This document shows positions 44,166 through 53,549 of a DNA stretch of 64,000 nucleotides, piece after piece. Numbering within the stretch: position 1 is the stretch's first letter; the number at the start of each line of letters is the position of its first letter. A program made the translations under genes and the position numbers. Source of the DNA: Scardovia inopinata JCM 12537 (GTDB lineage Bacteria; Actinomycetota; Actinomycetes; Actinomycetales; Bifidobacteriaceae); NCBI RefSeq assembly GCF_001042695.1, contig NZ_AP012334.1, positions 620,001 to 684,000 of the forward strand. Direction: 5' to 3'. Under the pieces are notes generated by a model that saw nothing but the letters and a program-made list of their open reading frames with translations, was not told the DNA's origin and ran no database searches.

Positions 44166-47100
44166 ATGACAGATTCTGCGGAAGATGATGACCTGAAAGC
44201 ACAGATTCCGGAGCCGACCGGGAGAGGAAATTCTGCCCGAACAGGTCAGAATCTGCCTATACCAGGGGAGACAAATAAGGCCCATCCCTCTTCTCTTTCC
44301 CTTCCCCTCCCTCCGCCCCCGGAGCCTCCTCGTGAACCCGGCTCTCGGCAGCAAAAAGCAGCTTCTGATTCTCCCTTACTTCAGTCTTCCCAACCTTCTT
44401 CTGAATATAAAGATTCTTCTGACCATAAAGAAACAATAACTTCCCTTGTTTCACAGACAATTGCCACGATCAGCACAAACCCGGAATCATCAATCAATGG
44501 CACGGTTGCTGCTGTCATCACTGTGGAGGATGATCACAGATTCCTGCCTCAAACTCTAGAAGCAATTCTGGGGCAGACAGTTCTTCCTGCCAATATTCTT
44601 ATTGCTGACTGCAGTCACGACCATTCCTCCAGATCGAATTCTCAGCAAATTAGGGTGGAAAAAGCTGGAGATCAGGTGCAGACGGAAGAAAAAAAGCCGG
44701 GCGAGAAGGAAGAAAAATCTGTGACGGTGTGGGTCATCCCAGTAAAAGCCAGGTCCTTTACCGCAGCCGTTAATGGGGCTCTCAATTCGGCCCGGGAAGA
44801 CGGAATTATTTCCAACCGGGTCAGCAGCTTAGCTGTTTTTCATGACGATTCCAGACCATTGGATGAGCGATATCTGGAACTTCTGCTGGAAGCCCGGCGC
44901 AATAATCCTCATGCTACTGTCATTGGTACCAAACAGATGGACTGGGAAGCATCCAGCCTGCATAATGTAGGCTATTACGCTGCTCCTGGGCACAGAATCG
45001 CCAGTCTAGTCGTTGATGGGGAGGAAGATCAGGAACAGTATGATTCCCGTGGCGATGTTTTTGCCGTCTCTCTGTCCGGGGCTCTGATTGATACTCAGGA
45101 ATGGCTTTCTATTTCTGACGGTACATATTCCTTCAGCACTTTTGGGCAATCCAGAGATTTCTGCCGCCGGGTCTGCCTGTCTGGGGGACGGGTGATTGTT
45201 GTTCCCCAGGCTCGGACCGGTCATCGCCGCGCTCGCTTGGAGGGTGTGAGAACAGCTAAGGGGCAGGCGGTTCAGGATGGTGTAAAGAATCCGATTCCCA
45301 GCTATGGAGCGCAGGTCAGGGCCAGAGATACTTACTATTATTCTGATATTCCTGTGGTTCGCTGGCTTCCCTCCTGGATTCTTCGTTTTCTCCTTTCTCT
45401 CTTTCTCTTTGCCAGGCTCCTTGGCCGTAAACAAGTCTACCCGGCGGGAGTGGAGCTGTCAGCTCCCTGGCGGAATCTGGGACATCTGTTCACCATGATT
45501 TCAGCTCGTATGAGGGTTACGTCTCAGAGCACAATTTCCATGAGAAAATTGCCTTTGCTGACTGTGACCAGACAGCAGGTTTCGGCTTGGAAAGAAAGGG
45601 TTAAGGCTGCAGATAATCAGGAAAATAAAGCCTTAGTCAGTACTTTGGCCAAGGCGCATTTGCGCTCTCGGATGGCGGTACGCTATGGCTGGGCTCTGGT
45701 GATGGTTTTGCTGGCTTTTGCCTTGGGCCTGGCTGTTAATATCAATCTCTTGCGGCCAGCGTTGACGGGCAGTGTTCTCCAGTCTGCTTCTTTAATACCT
45801 TCTGGCGCTTCCTGGTCGCAGCTCTTCCAGGCAGCAACGACGAACTGGTCTTATGGGGCAGGACTGGGTCTGCATGCAGCTCCGGCTCCCTTCCTCTTAG
45901 TCCTGGTGCTCTTGTCTGTTCTTACTGCAGGGCATGTGGCCTATGTCCCAACTATTGTTATCTTCTTGTCTGCTCCCTGTGCAGCTTTGGCTTTTTGGGC
46001 TTTGGCCGGTATAGCTACCCGATCTAATGCAGTCAGAGTGACCTCTAGTCTTGCCTGGGTAGGGCTGGGTATTCTGTCCGGTTTCTATGCCAACGGAAAT
46101 CTTCCCATGCTGATTCTTACCGTTTTCCTTCCTGCAGGCCTGGCTTTCACTTTCAAAGCTCTAGGAATGTACAGGACAGAAGAGCCGGAAGTTCCGGTTC
46201 CCTCAGCTCAGTCTGCGGCCTGCGCTGCCTTGTGCTTTATGATTGTTGCTTTATGCCAGCCTCAGCTGATTTTAGCCCTGGGCTTGGCTTTTGTTGCCTT
46301 CTTCTTTATTGTTAAAGCCCATAGATCATATCTTTTCTTAATTCCTGTACCCACTATTGCAGTTTTGGCTCCTACAATCATCAATTCCATTCGGTACTCC
46401 AATAAAGGTGCACTCCGGCAGTTATTTATGGACAGTATGGTTGTTACTTCTCAGTCTGCCTCCGGCTCTGTTACTCCTGTGGGCTCTGAATCGGTGATAA
46501 GCCGAATGGTCAGACTTTTGGGGCTTGATTTTTCAGGCCGGCTTCCTTTCCCCATCCGCGACTTTTCCTCTGACGGTCCTCTGGCTCTTCTTTTTTCTTA
46601 TCTGGTGGCCGCCTGCCTGATTCTCATGGGAATTTTTGCTGTTGTTTCCTTGCTGATGCCCATTACCCTGCGATTGTCTCGGGCAGCCTGGGTTCTGATT
46701 GTTTCTGGTGCAGCCCTGTCTGTGATCTCTTCCAGGATTACTGTTTCCCTAAGCCCTACCGGCTGTGTCTACGGATCTCCTCTGCCTGGTATGACCCTTT
46801 GTTTTCTGGGTCTTCTTATGGGTATGTCTATGGTGGCCGGAAGAGGAGTTAAGGTCTTCACGCCTTTGACTCGAAGGGTTGGCAGCAGTGGTCAGATGGA
46901 GAATACTCTCAGCAGGCATCCTCTGGCTTCTGCTGGCCGTGGTCTTATCGCTGCTTTGCTCGTCGTCTTTTCTGTGGTATGGTCAGTTTTCGGCTATCTG
47001 CTTCCGTCTGCGTCTGGACGCCTGTCTGCCTCAGATTCCCAGCTTCCTCTTGTGGCTCAGGAATATCTTCAGGCAAATTCGAGCAGGAGAATACTGGCTG

Positions 47101-47621
47101 TGCAGGTATCGTCAGGGCAGAAAGCAACCTATGCTGTTATGCGCAGCAGCAGGGGAGATATTATAGATGTCAACCCCAGCGCACAATCTCAGGAGATTGC
47201 CGCCCTGGCAGGTCACAAGGCATCCAAGGCTATTGTTTCTGCTAGGCAGACCGATAAAAAAATCGCTCATTCTCTGGCTCTTCTTATGGGCAGTTCCAGT
47301 TCTCGTGCAATTGCCAACTTGGTGGATCTTGGTTTTGGTGGAATTTATGTTCTATCTGACTCTGGCCAGGAAGCGTCCTCTCTGGTCACGCATATCGTGG
47401 CAAGCGACAATACGCAGAATGTAATAGAAACGGGGAAGGGGACCTATCTGCGTTTTATTGTGGAAGATATTGCTGCACAAGGCATCAATCAGACTTCCGA
47501 AAAATATTATTCTCACACTGTCTCACGATATATATGGCTGGTTTTGCTGGCCCTGATCCTCATAATTTATTGCGTTGTAGCTTTCCCTCGCCGTAGTCGC
47601 TACAGTCTGGAGCAGGCATAA
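44166..47621 (+). CDS. large GT2 glycosyltransferase with multi-pass membrane domain
   Basis: A 1151-residue envelope enzyme. The hydrophilic Ser/Pro-rich N-terminus (about 115 residues) is followed by a GT2-like domain with VAAVITVEDDHRFLPQTLEAIL near 115 (in part), ILIADCSHDHS and FHDDSRPLDERYLELLL near 220. A basic helix and about 12 or more membrane helices cover about residues 500-950. A periplasmic-looking region and one last helix end the protein. The GT-A DxD is DDS. It resembles the actinobacterial GT2 encoded beside WhiB, LCP and DUF5719 genes, thought to build a wall or capsular polysaccharide; the sugar is unknown. GGAGG site 5 bases before the ATG. Stop and next start overlap by one base. 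Confidence 0.85.
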   Translation: MTDSAEDDDLKAQIPEPTGRGNSARTGQNLPIPGETNKAHPSSLSLPLPPPPEPPREPGSRQQKAASDSPLLQSSQPSSEYKDSSDHKETITSLVSQTIATISTNPESSINGTVAAVITVEDDHRFLPQTLEAILGQTVLPANILIADCSHDHSSRSNSQQIRVEKAGDQVQTEEKKPGEKEEKSVTVWVIPVKARSFTAAVNGALNSAREDGIISNRVSSLAVFHDDSRPLDERYLELLLEARRNNPHATVIGTKQMDWEASSLHNVGYYAAPGHRIASLVVDGEEDQEQYDSRGDVFAVSLSGALIDTQEWLSISDGTYSFSTFGQSRDFCRRVCLSGGRVIVVPQARTGHRRARLEGVRTAKGQAVQDGVKNPIPSYGAQVRARDTYYYSDIPVVRWLPSWILRFLLSLFLFARLLGRKQVYPAGVELSAPWRNLGHLFTMISARMRVTSQSTISMRKLPLLTVTRQQVSAWKERVKAADNQENKALVSTLAKAHLRSRMAVRYGWALVMVLLAFALGLAVNINLLRPALTGSVLQSASLIPSGASWSQLFQAATTNWSYGAGLGLHAAPAPFLLVLVLLSVLTAGHVAYVPTIVIFLSAPCAALAFWALAGIATRSNAVRVTSSLAWVGLGILSGFYANGNLPMLILTVFLPAGLAFTFKALGMYRTEEPEVPVPSAQSAACAALCFMIVALCQPQLILALGLAFVAFFFIVKAHRSYLFLIPVPTIAVLAPTIINSIRYSNKGALRQLFMDSMVVTSQSASGSVTPVGSESVISRMVRLLGLDFSGRLPFPIRDFSSDGPLALLFSYLVAACLILMGIFAVVSLLMPITLRLSRAAWVLIVSGAALSVISSRITVSLSPTGCVYGSPLPGMTLCFLGLLMGMSMVAGRGVKVFTPLTRRVGSSGQMENTLSRHPLASAGRGLIAALLVVFSVVWSVFGYLLPSASGRLSASDSQLPLVAQEYLQANSSRRILAVQVSSGQKATYAVMRSSRGDIIDVNPSAQSQEIAALAGHKASKAIVSARQTDKKIAHSLALLMGSSSSRAIANLVDLGFGGIYVLSDSGQEASSLVTHIVASDNTQNVIETGKGTYLRFIVEDIAAQGINQTSEKYYSHTVSRYIWLVLLALILIIYCVVAFPRRSRYSLEQA

Positions 47622-49300
47622 TGACCACTACTGATATGGCAAAAGATCAAGAAACAAATGAAGAATCAGCCTCTTCTTCTGAATTTGATTATGCAGCAGC
47701 ATTGCAGTCTGAGCCTGACCAGGCGAAGACTCCTGAAGAAAGACCATACAAGGCAAAGGTTTCTCCAGACAGCAAGCCTCCTGTAAAGAAAACGATAGGT
47801 ACGGTTATAGCGGCTGTCATTTCAGGTTTCCTGGTAGTTGCCCTCTTCCTCTATTTATTAGTAGAGCGGCCCCTGCCCTGGTTATCTGATGCTCAGGTCT
47901 CCACATCCTCTCAGATGTATACAGTTTCCCAGACTGAACAGGAACAGGTATGCCCAGGGCGTATGTCTCTCGTTGATTCTGGTTCGTATGGAGATTCTCA
48001 GTATCAGGTCAGTGAGGGGGACATAACCTCTTCTATGAGGGCTGTAGCTGTGGGGAAGGTTTATCGATCACAGATTACCAACCTGGATGGGTCTTCTCCT
48101 CTTGCTCTGGTTTCACCGGCTGGAAAAGATGCGCAGCCAATCGCCGTCTTATCCCGCGGATCGGGCCAGGCATCGGCACATCCTTTTATTCAAATCAGTC
48201 AGCTGACAAAAGCATCTGCAGGAACGGGAGCAGCAGCCTCCGTAGCTTCCTGGGCCAGTCAGGGAGATCTGAGGGGAGTCGCTGCAACCTCATGCATACC
48301 GGTTGCCCTGTCTCAAACTTTCTTGGCCCCTTCAACCCGCACTGGCTGGACTCAGCAGCTAATCCTGGTGAATCCTTCTTCTAAAGCCACAGTGGCCACC
48401 CTGAAGGTTCATGGTAGCGGGAATTCCCAGGCTTTGGCCCTATCTGCCAACAGTTCAGTAACCGTAGGTGCACACTCACAGGCTAAAATTAATTTGTCTG
48501 CCTCTGCTGCCAATCAAGATGGACTTCTTGTGTCCGTAACCAGTTCGGACTCTCCCTTATCGGGTTATATTCAGGCTGTTCGTTCCCAGGGGCTTAATTC
48601 TGAGGGTAATGATTATGTTTCTCCTTCTCCTGCAGCATCACAACGGCTTGTTATAGGAACCCTGGCTAACAGCAAACAGGTTTCGCTTCTCCTCTATGGG
48701 GCCCGGTCAGGGACGGCTCATCTTACCTGGCTAGGAACCAATGGGCAGGAGGAAGAATCTTCCCAGAACACCATTTCTTTCACCGGAGGAAAGGTTGGTC
48801 TTATTCGGTTGGCAGCGATTCCCTCTGGGGCTGCTGGTATAGCCATTACCTCTTCTCAACCTATCAGGGCATCTGTTCTGGCTGAATCTTCCCAGAAGGG
48901 GGGCAGCGATTTCGCCCTGATAACAGGTCGAAAGCCGAGCTCTCATGCGGCTCTTACCGTCCCGGCAGATACAAAAGGTACAGTAGTTATTTCTAACGCG
49001 CGGTCAACTGACTGTGAAGCCAACCTTCAATCGTATGATCGTAAAGGACGATTGGTGAAGACTCAAAAAATTAGTTTGTCCGCTTACTCCTCTCAATCTT
49101 TTTCTCTGGCGGACTCTGCCTCTTCCCCTGTGGCTTTTGTCCTGAAGCAAACCTCGCCCTCGCTATCTGCCTTGTCTATGGCCCTGTCTCTTTCTGTCCC
49201 CGGACTGTCACCATCCCTGTCTCAGGTAGCAGCTGTCAATTCTGTGAATCTTGCTTCATCGGCAGAGTCAATTCGAATCCAGCGTGGTCCTGTTCTCTGA
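47621..49300 (+). CDS. DUF5719 family envelope protein
   Basis: A 559-residue protein with a hydrophilic, acidic N-terminus, one membrane helix (TVIAAVISGFLVVALFLYLL near 57-76) and a large Ser/Thr/Ala-rich extracellular region. CPGRM and CIPVALSQTFLAPSTRTGW contain cysteines that may pair. Repeated beta-strand patterns (SSKATVATLKVHGSGNS, NLSASAANQDGLLVSVTSS) suggest beta-sandwich domains. Its position directly after the GT2 gene is the conserved actinobacterial arrangement. Function unknown, presumed part of the same envelope pathway. Start codon overlaps the GT2 stop (TAATG). Confidence 0.85.
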   Translation: MTTTDMAKDQETNEESASSSEFDYAAALQSEPDQAKTPEERPYKAKVSPDSKPPVKKTIGTVIAAVISGFLVVALFLYLLVERPLPWLSDAQVSTSSQMYTVSQTEQEQVCPGRMSLVDSGSYGDSQYQVSEGDITSSMRAVAVGKVYRSQITNLDGSSPLALVSPAGKDAQPIAVLSRGSGQASAHPFIQISQLTKASAGTGAAASVASWASQGDLRGVAATSCIPVALSQTFLAPSTRTGWTQQLILVNPSSKATVATLKVHGSGNSQALALSANSSVTVGAHSQAKINLSASAANQDGLLVSVTSSDSPLSGYIQAVRSQGLNSEGNDYVSPSPAASQRLVIGTLANSKQVSLLLYGARSGTAHLTWLGTNGQEEESSQNTISFTGGKVGLIRLAAIPSGAAGIAITSSQPIRASVLAESSQKGGSDFALITGRKPSSHAALTVPADTKGTVVISNARSTDCEANLQSYDRKGRLVKTQKISLSAYSSQSFSLADSASSPVAFVLKQTSPSLSALSMALSLSVPGLSPSLSQVAAVNSVNLASSAESIRIQRGPVL

Positions 49301-49389
49301 CTTTTCTGTTTTCATAATGGGCAGTATTTCGATCCTGGGATGATTCCGGCGTGGATGTGCGTCAGACTGGCTATTACTCTGGATTTAGA

Positions 49390-49413
49390 TATGTCTATAA
49401 GGGGTATGTCTAA
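49390..49413. repeat. 8-bp direct repeat between DUF5719 and PF06262 genes
   Basis: TATGTCTA occurs twice (about 49390-49397 and 49406-49413), with TTTAGA and TCTAAA making a weak inverted repeat around them. The gap 49301-49409 otherwise holds nothing recognisable; a terminator for the convergent genes is not obvious. Confidence 0.5.
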
Positions 49414-49958
49414 ATGAGAGGGTAGGGATCTATATCCTGTGGATCCCAACCATTTATCTCGGCCAACTGGCGGACCAGCTCGTCGTGAATCAGATATTCC
49501 AACTGGAAAAGAGAGCTTGCTGCAGACTGAAGAGGTAGTCGGTAAAGGACTATCCTGGCTTTTTGACCATGAGAAGCGGGGAAAGAGGCAGAAAACTGAA
49601 TTATTTTCTCTTCCCAGGGCAGGGGGTCGGATGGAGGAACATCTTCAACGGCGCACTCAGTCGACTCTATCAGATCGGGCCACCCTCGGGACAGGCGTTT
49701 AAGCTGTGCAGCTACCAGAGAGTCAAAGACACCTGCTTTTGTAGCATAAGAGGGGAGATGAAGACCATACATAGGCTGTCTGGTGCCCCTGCCATGTCGG
49801 TTGCGGTAACGGCGCTGCTCCCATACCAGGGGACGAGGGTTGCGCCCGGCTTCCTGCTTCCAGGATTCTCTGAGTTTATAGGTTCCGCTCTGCTCCTGGT
49901 CTTTCTTGGATTCGCCGGATTCGCTGGATTGGTTGGGTTTGTGGGGCTGTAATGGCAT
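49410..49958 (-). CDS. PF06262-like protein lacking the HExxH zinc motif
   Basis: A 182-residue protein with a hydrophilic N-terminus. Residues about 50-182 match the actinobacterial variant of the minimal metallopeptidase-like family PF06262 (DUF1025): RNRHGRGTRQPMYGLHLP, AVEDVPPSDPLPW, ARIVLYRLPLQ and the ending LIHDELVRQLAEINGWDPQDIDP. Where the family has HExxH the sequence reads LIHDELVRQLAE, so a zinc protease activity is unlikely. Such proteins sit beside GT2/DUF5719 and WhiB genes in many Actinobacteria. No ribosome site precedes the ATG at 49958. Confidence 0.75.
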   Translation of the reverse strand: MPLQPHKPNQSSESGESKKDQEQSGTYKLRESWKQEAGRNPRPLVWEQRRYRNRHGRGTRQPMYGLHLPSYATKAGVFDSLVAAQLKRLSRGWPDLIESTECAVEDVPPSDPLPWEEKIIQFSASFPASHGQKARIVLYRLPLQSAASSLFQLEYLIHDELVRQLAEINGWDPQDIDPYPLI

Positions 49959-50006
49959 AATACAAGGGTATCACTATTACCTAAACTGAGCTGGGGAGCC
50001 GCAGAT

Positions 50007-50825
50007 ATGGAACTTCCTACCTGGGACCATGTAGATTATCTCGATTTATCTAAGCGGGCTAAACTCGTAGCCTTTGATCTTGATGGAACTCTTGCTCGGT
50101 CAAAAATGCCTATGAAACCGCCTGTGGCACAGCTTTTGAGTGACCTTACCCATCTCTATCCGGTGGCTATTATTTCCGGGGGACGCTGGGAGCTTATTGA
50201 CAGTCAGATTCTTTCCATGATCTCATCGACAGCAAAGTTATCGCAGCTTCATCTGATGCCTACGACCGGCACCCAATACTATGTTTGGCGCTCTGGTCGC
50301 TGGCAGATGGTGTATGAAATCACCATAGCTGAACAGGATAAGCAGAAGGCTTTGAAATCCCTGCGGTTAAGGGCTGAAGAATTAGGTTTATGGTACCCCC
50401 AGGATCAGGTATGGTCAGATCGGATTGAGGACAGAGGCTCGCAGATTACTTTCTCCGCCCTTGGGCAAAAGGCTCCGGTTGAGGAGAAGGAAGCTTGGGA
50501 TCCTGATGGATCTAAGCGCAGAGCCCTGGCTGAGGCTGTAGCTGCTGACCTCCCTGAGCTCACTGTTAAGGCCGGTGGGTCTACCAGTGTGGATATTTCT
50601 GTTAAGGGTGTGGATAAGGCATATGCTGTTAACAAGTTGGCTGATTTGCTGAAGTGTTCTGTGAAAGATATTGTCTTTATTGGAGACAGAATGAGTCCGG
50701 AAGGCAACGATTATCCCGCAGCTTTAGCTGGAACGATAGCCATTCAGGTATCAGGTCCTGAGGATACAGAAAAATTTATACGGTCTTTGATTAAGGCTGC
50801 TCGTATGTGGAAAACACCCTTGTAA
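50007..50825 (+). CDS. HAD-IIB hydrolase, phosphomannomutase-like
   Basis: A 272-residue cytosolic HAD phosphatase. Motif I is FDLDGTLARSK near 27 with both catalytic Asp residues, motif II is IISGG near 56, motif III is the Lys in DKAYAVNKL near 210 and motif IV is GDRMSPEGNDYP near 230. The C2B cap and PMM-like end match the sucrose-6-phosphatase/PMM branch. The true substrate, a sugar phosphate, cannot be fixed by sequence. GGGGAG lies about 10 bases before the ATG. Confidence 0.88.
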   Translation: MELPTWDHVDYLDLSKRAKLVAFDLDGTLARSKMPMKPPVAQLLSDLTHLYPVAIISGGRWELIDSQILSMISSTAKLSQLHLMPTTGTQYYVWRSGRWQMVYEITIAEQDKQKALKSLRLRAEELGLWYPQDQVWSDRIEDRGSQITFSALGQKAPVEEKEAWDPDGSKRRALAEAVAADLPELTVKAGGSTSVDISVKGVDKAYAVNKLADLLKCSVKDIVFIGDRMSPEGNDYPAALAGTIAIQVSGPEDTEKFIRSLIKAARMWKTPL

Positions 50826-50891
50826 AGACACACTTGACCACATAAGTCGGTAAAGGACCGTTTCCCCTGACAAGAGCGTTATGCTCATTGT

Positions 50892-51614
50892 ATGAGTAAT
50901 TCGTTGTCCCTTCTTCGCTATCTTCTTTTTCCCCGGTGCTGTGCGGGATGCGGCAGGCCAGATCAGATCTTGTGCCCGTCTTGTACGGATCTATTCTATC
51001 AATGGTCGACCTCTCCTTTGCATGATTATTATGATCATTCTTCTCCTGACTGTCCTGCATGCTTGGTTTACGCCTGTTCAACCTATGATGACTGCGTTCG
51101 ACAGGCTATTTTAGCCTGGAAAGATCATGGAGATGAAGAGTTGGACAAGCCTTTTTCCCAGGCTCTTTGCGATTTATTGGCATCGGTTCTGGAGATCCTT
51201 TCTTTCAGTAAATCTAGTAAGTTCAGCAAGGCCGGCAAGTCTGTTCTTCTTGTTCCGGCCCCTTCCACTCGAGCATCGTTTTACCGACGCGGTCGTGCTC
51301 AGCTTATACCCCTGTGCAGGGCTGCTGAGCGGAATCTTCAATCTGATGGTTTTGACTTACGGTCTGCTCCTGTCCTTTCTATAGACGGCTCTTCCGGCAA
51401 GGCTGTTGCTCATAATGATCGACGATCTCGTCTTGCCCGCCTGGCTGGCCGTATTCGGATCAGCAGCCCAGCCAGTATTCAAGGGCATCCGGTAATTCTT
51501 CTTGATGATATTGTTACCACCGGTTCCACTCTGCGCTCCTGCCAGGCGGTTATTGAGGAAGCGGGCGGATGCGTTGTGGCAGCCGTAGTTCTTTCGTCGC
51601 GTCCTCGTCAATGA
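50892..51614 (+). CDS. ComF family phosphoribosyltransferase-like protein
   Basis: A 240-residue ComF/GntX-type protein. A zinc finger (RCCAGCGRPDQILCPSCTDLF) near the N-terminus is followed by YACSTYDDCVRQAILAWKDHG and a C-terminal PRTase fold with VLVPAPSTRASFYRRGRAQLIPL (in part), NDRRSRLARLAGR and the PRPP loop VILLDDIVTTGSTL near 205. In competent bacteria ComF helps DNA uptake, but in Actinobacteria it stands alone and its role is unknown. No ribosome site precedes the ATG. Confidence 0.9.
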   Translation: MSNSLSLLRYLLFPRCCAGCGRPDQILCPSCTDLFYQWSTSPLHDYYDHSSPDCPACLVYACSTYDDCVRQAILAWKDHGDEELDKPFSQALCDLLASVLEILSFSKSSKFSKAGKSVLLVPAPSTRASFYRRGRAQLIPLCRAAERNLQSDGFDLRSAPVLSIDGSSGKAVAHNDRRSRLARLAGRIRISSPASIQGHPVILLDDIVTTGSTLRSCQAVIEEAGGCVVAAVVLSSRPRQ

Positions 51615-51619
51615 CTTTC

Positions 51620-51653
51620 TTGCTGTTAATAATGACTTGCTGTTAATAATGAC
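51620..51653. repeat. 17-bp perfect tandem repeat between comF and umuC
   Basis: TTGCTGTTAATAATGAC is present twice back to back, 51620-51636 and 51637-51653. It fills most of the short gap between two convergent genes, comF (stop 51614) and umuC (stop 51663). No terminator hairpin is seen there. Confidence 0.9.
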
Positions 51654-51662
51654 TTTCTTCGG

Positions 51663-53000
51663 TCAATGAGCTTTGACGACGGCCATTTCATTCCAACGGG
51701 TAGTACAGCGGTCAGATAGCATGGATCTTTTCATGGACCAGGATCCGCCGGTATCGTGATCTTGCCTATCCCGTCCCCGAATTCCTCCATATCCTATACC
51801 AACGGTCATAGGACTAAAACGTTTGACTGCTTGGTCAAGAATGGTTCCTAAATCAGCCTTATCGCGGTGAGCTTCCATTCCTTCAAGGGTTACATAAGTA
51901 GCGGCGTCATGCAGACCCTGAAGCACAACTCCAGCCCGATTATAGCGGGCAGTAGGATCAATCGATGATCGAACGGCCCTGCATGCTGCCTGACTGATGA
52001 GGATGGGACTGTCGGTAGGGGAGTCGAGGCAGCAGGTTTTCCAGGAATGGGAGTAACTTTCGGCAAAGCGACTGGTAGAACAGAAGACGCTTACCAGGGA
52101 GCATAGGCTGTTTTGGCGTTTTAGACGATGTGCTGCTTTTTGAGCATATACGCTTGCTGCTTGGCAGAGGTTGTTATATCCACTGATAGGGTGGCTGAAC
52201 ATACGGGAACACAGTATTTCTGTATGCCGTTCACCGTCGGCTGCATTATCGTGGTCATCTTCAGCAATGCAGGCAATGCCCTGGAGTTCCAGTACCGTTC
52301 TTTCAACCGGCATAGAATACTGGTGGCGAATAGTCTGTGGATCTATCCGGCTCAGGTCAGCTGCTGTCAGGATGTTATGACTCATAAACCTAGCGGATAG
52401 ACGGCGACCAACTCCCCATACATCGCCTACAGGGATTTCTTCCAGGATTTTAGGGTTGACTTGATCCCAGGAAAGAATTCCTCCGGTCTGGGGATGTTCC
52501 TTAGCCCAGTGGTTGACAATCTTGGCCAGGGTTTTAGTAGGGGCAATGCCTACCGATACCGGTATTCCTATGCCTTGAAGAATAACCTTCCTCATCTGGC
52601 GGCAGATGCTCCTGGTCGTTGCGTTGTCATAAGGGCTGAGAAGAAAACTTTCGTCAATAGAATATACCTCCTGGTCAGGCAGAAAAGTGCTCATCAGAGA
52701 CATCATCCGGGCCGACAGGCTGGCGTAGAGCTCATAATTGGAGCTGTGGGCTATGACTCCCTGCTTGCTGGCTTTTTCTTTAATGCTGTACCAGGGAGCT
52801 CCCATACGGACACCTAAGGCTTTGGCTTCTCTGGATCGAGCCACTACGCATCCGTCATTATTAGACAAAACAACCAGAGGTTTTCCCTGAAGAGACGGAT
52901 GAAAGACCCGTTCGCAGGAGGCAAAGAAGCTGTTGGCATCAGCCAAAACTACGCTGCGATAGTTGGTTTGATTGGAAGCATCAATCGACGTGTCAAGCAT
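51663..53000 (-). CDS. umuC: Y-family DNA polymerase, UmuC (Pol V catalytic subunit)
   Basis: Translesion DNA polymerase of 445 residues. It has [21 protein letters not shown] near 20, [21 protein letters not shown] near 48 (in part), SIDESFL near 115 with the metal Asp and Glu, [15 protein letters not shown] near 147, and the little-finger domain after 235. The C-terminal DUF4113-like part ends ...[11 protein letters not shown]. The ATG at 53000 follows AGGGAG and overlaps the end of umuD by 8 bases, as in other umuDC operons. Expected to be induced by DNA damage from the LexA box upstream. Confidence 0.95.
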   Translation of the reverse strand: MLDTSIDASNQTNYRSVVLADANSFFASCERVFHPSLQGKPLVVLSNNDGCVVARSREAKALGVRMGAPWYSIKEKASKQGVIAHSSNYELYASLSARMMSLMSTFLPDQEVYSIDESFLLSPYDNATTRSICRQMRKVILQGIGIPVSVGIAPTKTLAKIVNHWAKEHPQTGGILSWDQVNPKILEEIPVGDVWGVGRRLSARFMSHNILTAADLSRIDPQTIRHQYSMPVERTVLELQGIACIAEDDHDNAADGERHTEILCSRMFSHPISGYNNLCQAASVYAQKAAHRLKRQNSLCSLVSVFCSTSRFAESYSHSWKTCCLDSPTDSPILISQAACRAVRSSIDPTARYNRAGVVLQGLHDAATYVTLEGMEAHRDKADLGTILDQAVKRFSPMTVGIGYGGIRGRDRQDHDTGGSWSMKRSMLSDRCTTRWNEMAVVKAH

Positions 53001-53433
53001 GGTTCTCCCTACGAACAGCTGCGGTTTCAGGAATCCGAGCCCGATGACACTGCCAGTGAAAGTTGCCTATGACAACTCCCCAGATAGCAACTTCTTCCTC
53101 CAGATAGAGAGGAATATCAGGATAAGCCCTGTTCTCAGGATGAAGAAAGGGAAGATTATCGGTATTCAGCAAAAGTCGTTTAACTGTCAGCTCACCGTTA
53201 ATGGCCGCAATGACAATATCGCTTTCTTCGGCTGCCAAAGATTTGTCAACAATAAGAATATCTCCATTGAATATGCCGGCTCCTTCCATGGAGTCTCCGC
53301 TTACCCTGACCACAAAAGTGGTGTCAGGATGAGTAATTACATTCTCATCAAAGGAGAAATCTCCGTCAAAATAGTCCTGTGCGACGGACGGGAAGCCTGC
53401 TGGAACGGCTTCCAATGCCATAGGTATACGCAT
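52993..53433 (-). CDS. umuD: UmuD-like S24 autoprotease, Pol V accessory subunit
   Basis: A 146-residue S24 peptidase without a DNA-binding domain. Self-cleavage between Ala and Gly is expected at VPAGFPS near residue 11. [10 protein letters not shown] near 46 gives the catalytic Ser and ELTVKRLLL near 81 the catalytic Lys. The C-terminal beta fold ends in WGVVIGNF. The start has AGGTGA upstream. It is transcribed first in the umuDC operon and is preceded by a perfect SOS box, so expression should depend on LexA. Confidence 0.95.
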   Translation of the reverse strand: MRIPMALEAVPAGFPSVAQDYFDGDFSFDENVITHPDTTFVVRVSGDSMEGAGIFNGDILIVDKSLAAEESDIVIAAINGELTVKRLLLNTDNLPFLHPENRAYPDIPLYLEEEVAIWGVVIGNFHWQCHRARIPETAAVRRENHA

Positions 53434-53449
53434 ACACCATCACCTCTTT

Positions 53450-53463
53450 CGAACATTTGTTCG
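53450..53463 (-). promoter_or_regulatory. LexA (SOS) operator of umuDC
   Basis: CGAACATTTGTTCG lies 17 to 30 bases before the umuD start and matches the Gram-positive/actinobacterial SOS box (CGAAC, four bases, GTTCG) exactly. This is the only perfect copy noticed in the window. Confidence 0.93.
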
Positions 53464-53519
53464 ATTATTATGTCAAACAAATGAGACAGAAAGGCGAGGT
53501 TCGACACGCCTTGGAAATT

Positions 53520-53549
53520 AAAAGGAAAGAGCAGCTTACTTCTGCTCTT
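53520..53549 (-). terminator. terminator overlapping the sensor kinase stop codon
   Basis: AAGAGCAG (53527-53534) is the inverse of CTGCTCTT (53542-53549), with the kinase stop codon inside the loop. Read on the minus strand the hairpin is followed by TCCTTTTAATTT. It would stop the two-component operon before the umuDC promoter region. Confidence 0.75.
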
